From: Salvator merianae
Lineage: Eukaryota; Chordata; Lepidosauria; Squamata; Teiidae
DNA: 64,000 nt
Direction: 5' to 3'
Assembly: GCA_003586115.2 (NCBI GenBank)
Contig: QVOM02000034.1
Location: 136,810,941 to 136,874,940, forward strand
Shown here: positions 55,256 through 64,000 of the stretch, one piece after another
Position numbering within the stretch: the first letter of the stretch is position 1
Layout: each line of letters begins with the position of its first letter
Program-made: the position numbers and the translations under genes
The notes under the pieces: generated by a model
What the model was told of the DNA's origin: nothing
Database searches by the model: none
What the model saw: only the letters and a program-made list of their open reading frames with translations

Positions 55256-58200
55256 ATTCTCAGCTAACAGTAAAAACTATGGATTGCTGGAATGAATTTC
55301 ACTGTAATTTTGTTACTTTATTTTTGCCAAATCAGACAGGGCCCTATCCTGGTTGACACCAAAAAGATCCTTATAAACAGCAGTATTACAAGGAGGCAAT
55401 ATCTACACGGTCCTTCTGGACTGTGCCAAATGTGGTCCTGGACCCCAGGCTCCACATACCACCTGGGCTGCCCCAGTGGTGTCCCACTTTAATGTGGTCT
55501 CCCTTGAATCATGTTTCTGTCCCTGCCATGCGGACAGGCAAGTGGTGGCAGGAGTGGCCTCACACTGTGAGAACCTGGAGACATTTTGTGCAGAATGTTC
55601 CACAAACAGGCTCAAGTCTCCCTGGCCTGCAACTTCAAATGTAGGAAACTTTCAGTCCCTGGTTTGAAAGGACAGGCTGGGATAGGGCAGCAATTACACA
55701 GAAAGCTAGCAGGTTGCTGTGTACCACCACAGTGTGTGCTCAGCAGGTGGAGCAGAAGCTATCCGGGTTTAGACAGATATATGCAGGAAGATCAGACAAC
55801 GTAGTCCCAAACTATTTATCGTGTCCTATGTTCATTTGCGTTTACATCTCTATTATTTAAAGCAACTTTCTCAATATTGTTAGCATAATAACATCCTATC
55901 TCCCCCTCACCTCAATGATAAATGTTTTTATAAACCTTTTCAGGTAATGGCTGTATCTGTATCTTGTGAAGTTCCTAGAACAATACACTATGCACCATGA
56001 CCATAAGGGCAAAAATGCATGTTATGGGATAAATGTATGTAATAAAGTCCCAGTGGCGACTTCTTGATTGCCAAAGATGCTCGGGAGAAACTGATTTGCG
56101 CTAAGGTGATTTGTCCTTTCCTTGTCAGCTTGTTTTCTCTTAAACTTTCCCCCACACCAAGTGTTTTTATCCCCATCAATGCTCCAGGTTCTCTAGATGT
56201 TCCCAGTCCTACAAAGAAAAACTTTCTCCTGAGTACTGAGATGCCTGCATACCAGGTACGAGCTGTAATAATATAGAATGCTTTGCTTTCCCTCTTGTGG
56301 AATGTCTCTCTCCTCATGTTCCAAAAGTAAGATTCCATTTCACTTCGGCAATTGATCTGATGACGGATGTGGATGCTAAAGCCTTCCCTGTTCCCTCTTC
56401 CTTGTCAAACAATTGCTTTTCGCACTTAGGGTTTTCTCTCTGGTGAAAAGAAATTGAGCCTATTGCAAATTCCTTCATGAAAGTGTGGGGTGAAAACTTC
56501 TACAGCAACAGCAACTGTCGGGGGAAAAATATCTCATGCTTTGATTTAATTGTCTAAAATGTCTGGTGACAGAACAGATGAAGCAAAAGTGTTTCTTTCA
56601 ACAATATACTGTGCATGGAAAATTTGCTTACAGATTATGCCATCGTGATCTCTGGACACAAAGTGTCTATTTTGGATATTTCCTACGTAAGTCAAGATGG
56701 ACTTAGCCTTGAGAACTAGAAGCAAAACATGCCACAAATTCCTATTATTGGTAAAGATAACCCTAAAATGAGATAAGCATGTTTCAAATAAGTTTCCTAA
56801 TATTTTTTATAGATTCATCAAGTAGTGGGTGGGTGAATCAGTGAACAAAATTGATATAGTAGACAGTATGCCCCATGGGCTGGTATGCTATGCCTGCCCC
56901 TTTTTGGTTGAGCACTTGGAAGCGCAGCCAGAAATGCACCGCTGGTGGGCACATAGTCGAAAAAGCCCTGGCCAGGAATTTCAAAGGCCAGGAATGGTTG
57001 TTCCTGACCTTCAGAGCTATGATGAGATAGGCAATGCCCTTGGAGTGGGCTACATGTAGCTTGGGCAACTGTGGTTCAGGCTACATAGACTGAGCAGAAA
57101 GGGCTAGAGAATTTTGCACATAAGCCAGAAAGCAGTATCTGTTGAACTAGTGAGAAATAGCATTGCTTTCCCTATCTCATTAATACATGGGTGACAGCAT
57201 TCTGTACCATTTGTAACTTCTTGACCTTTTCAAGAACAGAACTGTATGCAGCATACTGGAGCAGACATTACCCCATAATCCTGAAGTCTCAGACTGCTGT
57301 GCCACCAAGGGCCGGGGCTCTGCCAAGGTACAGACACTTCTGGCCAACAGAAATAGATATGGGTATCATAAACGTAGTTGGCACATAGGTTGCAAGTACC
57401 GAGAACTTGACCAGAGAACCTGGATCTCTGTATTAGACCAGGATCCATCTTTGTTCATACTGGAAAATACAGGAATGATTTTAAAAAGGCAAGGAAGAGA
57501 TTGCAAAATATTCTGCGTTTATGCTCAGACCAAAGGACATGAAAAGACATCTGCATAAGAGCAGAAGCTCACTCAGGAGGAAATCCATTCAGATGGTTTG
57601 ATAGTAGCTGATATGATCTTGGGCAGAATTTTAAAAGGGTAACATTAGAGCTATTAGGAATCCCAGACCAACCTATTGTTAACAACAGAAGATTCTCTTT
57701 AAGAACGCAAGACAGCAGCATTGAAATCTGATTGAAAACTGTTTCCAACCTGAAAGTGGCTTTTGTTTAAAGTAAAGGTCACCCATTTAAACCCAACGTC
57801 ATCCAGAGGTGTGTTCCTCTACCTGGGTACATTCACATAAGAAGAAAGAAGCAGCAAATATGGTCAATAGTGACACAGGCTGTACACCATGTATGCCCTC
57901 CCCTTCACTTTTTTCCTGCAGGAGCTTGCCCATTGACGCAGCCTAGAGGTCCCACCCCTGGGCAGAATGTAAGATCAGGGACAGCCCTCAAGACCATGTG
58001 TGCATAAAAATACACACCAGAGGCAATCAGACATGCTAGCACATGCTATGTTGTCAGATAGCACGTGCTATGTCCACTTTTCTTGCCTGCTGTCTTGCTG
58101 CTTCATTCTGAAGCAGCTCGGCTTGCCTAGACTCCAATCTGTGCCTTCTCTAAAAACTTATTGCTTGCTAATTTATTGCTACAGAGGTGCTCTCATCCAT

Positions 58201-59229
58201 CACTTGGCAACACTGCTGGAAACATTACTGGACTTTGGAGCTTCATTGCTGGCAGCAGATCATCAATCACAAACCCCCTTTGCTTCTGAGGGTGAGAATT
58301 GGCTGCTCCTTCCTGAGCTGGGCTAGGACATATTTTCAGTAGTTTTCCCCTTCTTTTCTCCACTCTCTGTTCTTTTCTGTTGCAGCCTGTCAGAATTGAC
58401 CTAAATTGACCTCCCTATTCATAAAAAACTGCTGTATGGAAATACTCACCTTATTTGATCTCTTGTGCATGCACAGCACACTGAAAGGAGGGAGACCCCT
58501 GTCTTTGACTACATAGGAACTGCACTCAGTTCTATAACCCAGTCAGCTGTTTGCTGTCGAAAGCTTTCAACTTTATATTGATACTGTTTTTGAGTTTTTT
58601 CTGCTGTGTTTAATAAAGCTGGTGTTCTGATTTGATCTGATTCCTGTATGGAGGTATTTTTCTTGTCCCCTGATTGTTCTTTTATGGAGGTACCATGCCA
58701 ATTTACTGTTTCTAAAGCCATAGCATAAAGATCTTATTTGGAGCTAGTTGCCTGTGTGAGCTATTGTCCTCATTAAAACCAGTATACCCAGTGCACTGCT
58801 CACAACTATGACAGAGGCATAAATCTGTCAACCACATTCCAGAGCATCCCTCTCCATTGGGAACATGAGGTCAATCAAATAGGACAAGATAGAAAGCGGG
58901 CAGTACAAGATGGAGTACAGAGGCATTTCAGAAGCCATCTTTACACTGGATTTGTTTGCATCTTCAGCTGGAATTAATTGAACTGAATGTGGACCAGTAA
59001 ATTGAAAATTAATTTAGAGAAGATTGAAGTAATGTATGGTAGATATTCTTGAGCACAGAAAGTAGGAAAGCATCCTGTTTTTGACTGAACTGCACTCTTT
59101 TACAAAGAACAGGTTCAGGGTTTGTTGGTCGTTTGATTTGTCACTTGATTTGAATGTATAAGGTTAAAAAGTGTGTTGGGTCTGAGATATCTAAATGAGA
59201 ACTCCTCCCATACAGATCTGCCCCAATCA
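55256..59229. other. Intergenic, unclassified, with MITE and repeat debris
   Basis: 56875-57105 shares AATGCACCGCTGGTGGGCAC and AAAAAGCCCTGGCCAGGAAT with 33005-33060 and ends GAGCAGAAAGGGCT, so it is a worn TTTCTGCAC-family copy. 57180-57420 (ATTCTGTACCATTTGTAACT, CATACTGGAGCAGACATTAC) resembles a common vertebrate interspersed repeat also hinted at 310-440. 58600-58640 has AATAAAGCTGGTGTTCTGAT, polyadenylation-like, without an identifiable gene or LTR. Confidence 0.4.
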
Positions 59230-59540
59230 TTGGTGTGACTGCTCCTTGATATGCCATCATCCCTTGAAGAATGATGGCATGTGAGAGGGTCTTCTTTGTG
59301 ACAGCCTCCGGGTTAAAGAATGTCCTTCAGGAATACAATCTTTATACATCTTCTGGCATTTGGTTGACTTAAGATGCATTTTTCACTTAGGATATTGGCC
59401 ATTGTGATCTCCCTATGGTGTTCTATCATCCAGCACTCTCAGGTCCACAATGTTGTTTTGAATACTGTATTCTTTTAATTGGTGTTTTTATTGTTTAAAA
59501 TAAGTTTTAATTATTAGATTTCTATATGTCATCTGGTTTT
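59230..59540 (+). repeat. CR1/L2-like LINE 3' end (degraded)
   Basis: GAGGGTCTTCTTTGTGACAG then CCTCCGGGTTAAAGAATGTC is compatible with the R.FF.TA..L.NVL portion of the LINE C terminus. It is followed by an AT-rich tail (TTTTTATTGTTTAAAATAAG). Weak. Confidence 0.45.
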
Positions 59541-61684
59541 GCCTTATTACTTACCTGGCATCTTAGAGTGAAGGATGCATAATACATTTAATGAATAGCA
59601 GATCTCAACTCCTAAGACACTTAATAAAGAGAAAAGATAATGCATTGGGGGAAATGTTGAAAAGGATGAACATGAGCAAATGTAGGCGCACATGATTCCA
59701 GGTAAAACAGGATTCAAGGAACAGGGAGGTTTAGAGAAGAGATTTGAATAAAATATGTCTCCTTGCATGCATAGGCACTCTGATTAACAGCAAGAAGGGT
59801 CAGTTTAAACCCAGGTATGTGGCTGAGTCTCCTGGTTACCTGGTGAAGCAGCTTGTTACAAGATGTGCAGGAGAGACACCAGTGATCACCCACTGAAAAT
59901 GACATTTCCTTCATCTCCACTTCTGTGGAGAAAACTAAGAAAGCTAAATGAGCAACGCTGTAGCTGTTAAGTGAAATGATTTTGTATATACCAATTAATG
60001 AATACCAGGATCCTGGAGGAACTGTCTTGATGAGAAAAACTGTGAGATATGGATGTTTGCAGCTGAATGCAGCTACATAGCATGATTGCACTAGGTGGTG
60101 TTAGGCAGTTTCTGGATCCAGGTGTTACAAATTGTAATGATACTCCTTTGCTCTGAACTCTAATAAAAGTGGGACTTTCCAGAGAGTCTTCAGTCTATCT
60201 GGAAGGATGGTCCCCTTTCCCTCAGCTTTGGTCTGAAATCCCTTCATTTGAGCCAAGTGGTGACCCCGACGTGATCCAAGGGTGCAAACATATGCCAGAT
60301 GGGTGAGTATTGTACAAAACATCTTGGCTATGAGACAGAAGGCATTTCCCTTTTGAGGAAAGATCCTTCGTGGCATATTAGTGCAGGGAAAGGTTTTCTA
60401 ATGCAGAAATGCCCTTAATTCATATTAAACCAGGAAGCTTTCGTAAAAGATGATAATCCTCATACTGAGGTGCCTAAGAAAATGCTTTTTTTTTTTAACC
60501 AAAAAATGCTCCTTTGCGCTTAGATATTTCTTTCACATTATGACTTCAGGTTCTTGTGTTCTCTTCCAGAAAGCAACACAATTTCAATTTAGCAAAGTGT
60601 GTGTGCTTAGGATTGAATCTAAGGGATATATGTGGCTTACACCATCAGTGTCTCTAGAACATGGTGAAACTACAATATAGCTGCATGATATTTCTTCATC
60701 TCCAATACTGACTAAGTTTTCTGTACTTTCCCTTTGGCTCTAAGTCAGCTCAGAGGTGGGGATAGATTGACAAGGTTTGATAAATGTACTCCCCCCGCCC
60801 TCCGAATTCTCAAGTAGATGCCAAATCTTGGTGTCTGGAATTAATTCAACTCCTGATTCTCTCTTTTTCCAAAGCTTCTGCTCTTTTAGCTGGATCTAGA
60901 GACAGCAACACGTTTGTCATTCTTGACAGTTTTTAGTTGATATGGACTATTGCTGTGGATATAAAGGGACCATAAATAAGAGGTCTAACCCTCTGACCAG
61001 CCCCCACTTCTATAGATTTACATTTCAGGATCATTACTAGTTGTCGCTGATCGACCCATGTTTTTACGAGTAATAGATGTGAATTCCATTACAGCTCCAA
61101 TGTTCACAAAGACAGAAAAAAATGTAGTTTTCTTCTTAATTTTATTTCCAAGGAGTTGAGGTCATTACCCCATATGCATTCATGCATATAGGAGACGCAT
61201 CCATATGCATGCACGTATATACTTTAACCTATTGGTTCATAAAGCTAAGAGTGGTTTACAAGGTTAATATCAGTCATGATGTAGTTGGCTCCTTTCTCCT
61301 TCCATTTACCCTTTTATCTTTGTAGTTGTATTTACACGCAGGAATTTAATTGCAGGAAGTGAGGTGGAAGGGGAATAAACCCAAGTCCTGTGATGTTCCA
61401 GTGGTAGGAAAATGGCAGGCATTTCTAGGGCAATGATCTGTAAGGATTGTTATTTTGTTACTCTGGTGTGAGATAACACACTTTCTCACCAAGTGCTCAT
61501 AGGAGAGGGGATGAATACTTTGGAGTATATCTTGGGGATATTTTGTATTGTATTTCACTTTCAGCAAAGTTCAGTTACCTTGCTCTTGATCTGTATGGAT
61601 CTGAATAAAGTTTACACCTTCAACTCAAGATTAAAATCTGAAAGGAATCATCCATAAAGGAGTACCAAGGTGAACAATGAATCT
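59541..61684. other. Intergenic, nothing recognised
   Basis: AT-rich, with a T10-class run near 60486. No exon or repeat boundary could be supported. Confidence 0.4.
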
Positions 61685-61773
61685 ATTTTTAATTGGGTTT
61701 CTGTATTTTTATTGTAATCTACCTTGAGACCTCTGGGTATAGGGAGGAACAGTATAAAAATAAACAAATAAAT
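61685..61773 (+). repeat. CR1/L2-type LINE tail
   Basis: TTTTTATTGTAATCTACCTT / GAGACCTCTGGGTATAGG / TATAAAAATAAACAAATAAA is the classic 'attgtaagccaccttgagtctctg...ataaaaataaataaa' tail, with a short 3' repeat. Confidence 0.6.
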
Positions 61774-62766
61774 CAGAGTACTCCAAGGCTGGACAGAAAT
61801 ATGGAACTACAGATGTCAGCAATGTTTGCTGTGACATCCATCGGTTCCTCTCTAAATCTCAGCCTTTTCCTCCATGTGCCTCTTTCTCCTCTTATTTTGA
61901 GATTCGCTTCAGCTGTATAACATTTTAAGGAAAACCTAAGGTGATAAGCTGGGAGAGAAAGGAACTAGCAAAGGTCATCTTTGCCCCAAAGGGCACCTCA
62001 ACAGGGACAGGGACTTCCCACCTGTAAGGCAGCCTGAGTAGATTCCTTCAAGGCGTACACAACTTTGGGAGAAGTTTTATGGGAGAACCATTTCAAAAGT
62101 TCTTTAAATAGGGTTTTTAAGAACTGTCCCATGCTCTTTATGGCAGCTTTTACATGGTATTGTGCAGTCCATCCCACAGAGTTTGCTCCTAACCCAAAAT
62201 GAGCAATTTGGGCTCAAAATGGGACAGAGGGACTGTGCATGCTGGTGGTAATCTCAAAATGGCTGCTTCGTTCTGGCCTACCTTCAGAGCTGGGGAACAA
62301 AAGTATCCCGCCCTCTGAGGTTGCAGGACAGGGACACTTCCCTGTGATCCTGGAAATGGCCCTGGAAGTGAGCTACTTTCTGGAGCCTTGGCAAAATGTC
62401 ATTGGGCTCCAGAAAGGGACCTGGGCTGATTTGGAAATGGTTTCCCTGCCTCCTCAGGAAAATGCTTATATGCAGACCTCATTGTCTGGGAACACATCTG
62501 GCATGATCCAGTTCTAGGCTGGTTGTAGCCAAGTGTGAACGGCATGGTCGCGCAGGGGCACCACTCCCATGGAAGTGCCACAGTAGCCACAGAAACCTCA
62601 CTGTGTGTGTGGTTGCAGAAAAGGGACTGTGAGGCAGCAGTTGAGGCATTGCATAGAAGACATTTTGTGCCATTTTCTTTTCTTACATTGAGTGGGACAC
62701 CATGATCATTGCAGCACCCCACAGAGGACATTTCATGCCATTTCTTCTCTTACATTGGGAGATAAA
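61774..62766. other. Intergenic with MITE debris and an imperfect tandem repeat
   Basis: 62275-62420 resembles 31890-32040 (GGGGAACAAAAGTATCCCG). 62655-62760 holds two diverged copies of an about 70-bp unit ending in TTTTCTTTTCTTACATTGAG and TTTCTTCTCTTACATTGGGA. Confidence 0.45.
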
Positions 62767-62972
62767 GGGCCTGTTCACACTTTGTTGCTAGTAAGCATCC
62801 ATTTCTGTAGCCACTGTCATAGCAGGTGGGCCAACATCAGCACTGTGAGTGCCGGAAGACCAGTTCCAGGCTGCTCCAATCGTCGCAGTGCAGATGGCTA
62901 CCTTACTGCTGGGTCTGTTCCAGTGTAGAATGGTATAATTATACCTTCTATGATGGCAAATGCAAACAGGCT
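62767..62972. mobile_element. MITE, GGGCCTGTTCACAC family
   Basis: Begins GGGCCTGTTCACACTTTG and ends GCAAATGCAAACAGGCT, an imperfect inverted pair. The body (GCCACTGTCATAGCAGG, TTCCAGTGTAGAATGGTATA) matches 25095-25235 and 35130-35245. No clean target duplication. Confidence 0.6.
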
Positions 62973-64000
62973 CGAAGTAAGACAAGAAATGGGGTACTGC
63001 AGAAATCATTGTTTATCTACCCATAATGTAAGAAAAGATAGGTATGAAAAGTCCTTTATAGTGTGCTGAGTCTCCTGCTCAATATAAGAGGGAAAATGCC
63101 ATGAAAAGTCCTCTACCAGTGGTCTCAGCATGCACATGGCTATAAAAAAGGGAGTGTGGGGCAGGGCTCTGGTTTTGGTTTTGGCTCTGGCCCTTCACCT
63201 CCCCTCCTCCCACAGAGTTGTGGCTGCTTCCCCACCCCTGACTTCACTGGTCAGGTTCACACTGGTCCCTAAAATGCAGAGGCACCTCATTGATGAGTGC
63301 GTGGGGGGAATGCAAGCCATTGTTGCCAGCAGTCACCAGAATGGGGAAGGAGTGTGCTAAGAGTAGAGCATGAGTGGGCAGCTTCAGTGTCCTTCTGCCC
63401 CAATGAGCCCTGCTCAAGATTCTTGCCCCACTGCTGCCCATGAGATCTGCACACCAAAGCCACAGGCCATGCAGCTGCTCCACGTGCTGCCCAATGCCAG
63501 TGATACAGAGCCTTTACCCTCGCCCTGCCCAGTTGCTTTTCCACTGGGCACCCTATTCACTCTGTCTCAGGCCAGGAGCTTGGGCTCCACTTTGTGCTTC
63601 CCTCCAGCCTCTTTCCTATGATCCTTCTTGTTATCCTACAATGCCCTGCAAGGTCAGCTAGGATGGAGAAGCTGGCAGACAAGCCCTTTGAGTGGCAGGG
63701 CAGAAAATAGAAACTGGAGGGTCCATTCCCTGCTGCTCATGCTGCTTCTCTATCTCTGTTATGCAGGCTGATGGTCCCAGCCATGTCTCCACCAGATGTG
63801 CTCTACAGAAGCAAGATTTGGCAGCCAGATGAGCTGGTGAACACTGGAGGGACCCTGCTCTGAACTTCCCAGGCCAGGAAGCCACAGCAAGGTATTGTCT
63901 TGGTCACTTTTGGCTTTGTCCTTGCTCACTATCAACATAATGACCTCAGGAAAAATGCAATCCTCAATAGAAAGATAATGGTGTGCATGTATTGTAGAGA
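62973..64000. other. Intergenic to window end
   Basis: A less AT-rich block (63150-63880) has overlapping open frames on both strands, none with a recognisable domain, signal peptide or splice-supported structure. No gene called. Confidence 0.4.

Noticed and set aside
55988..56338. 116-codon minus-strand frame as a host gene
   Set aside because: No family resemblance, no exon partners, and no codon or motif signal distinguishing it from background.

Overview
This window is vertebrate nuclear DNA, not prokaryotic: it has a multi-exon gene with GT-AG introns, microsatellites, and LINE, SINE, LTR and DNA-transposon relics, and no dense operon-like coding. L1 copies with a CxxC...HMWWxC C-terminal region, CR1/L2-like 3' ends, a MIR-like SINE, a chromodomain Ty3/Gypsy element and abundant short inverted-repeat transposons suggest a non-avian sauropsid, most likely a squamate (lizard or gecko). 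That assignment is inference.

The only recognisable host gene lies at the left edge, on the minus strand (13186 to 709). It is a flavin-containing monooxygenase (FMO), FMO5-like over its C-terminal half. Seven consecutive coding exons can be placed exactly (132, 189, 163, 143, 200, 356 and 73 bp). They give 418 complete codons in one open frame with intact FAD, NADPH and FMO signature motifs. The last coding exon lies beyond base 1. Its introns carry several repeats, including a foldback element at 7903-8253, a CR1/L2-like tail at 12515-12835 and a possible LTR-like block at about 8685-9850.

From 13187 to 64000 I see no functional host gene. The region is a repeat landscape. It holds a MIR-like SINE beside a compound microsatellite (13.7 kb), a probable processed pseudogene (14.0-14.5 kb), and many MITE-like elements with GGCCCTTTCTGCAC or GGGCCTGTTCACAC ends and apparent 3-bp target duplications. 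It also holds two hAT-type elements with CAGTGGCGTAGC-like ends and perfect 8-bp duplications (34019-34772, 50137-50417) and two L1 3' fragments (36326-37713 plus strand, 49731-50460 minus strand).

The most informative structure is a nested stack at 42.25-47.19 kb. An old MITE was split by a Ty3/Gypsy chromodomain retrotransposon (42350-47053, 5-bp duplication GCCAG). Its 5' LTR was then split by a 180-bp foldback MITE (3-bp duplication CAT), and its interior holds a 717-bp GC-rich multi-hairpin element. The untouched 3' LTR and the second L1 copy serve as in-window 'empty sites' proving two of the insertions. Both extreme-GC islands in the window (34.0-34.8 kb and 43.0-43.7 kb), and the smaller one at 50.1-50.4 kb, are transposons rather than gene promoters.
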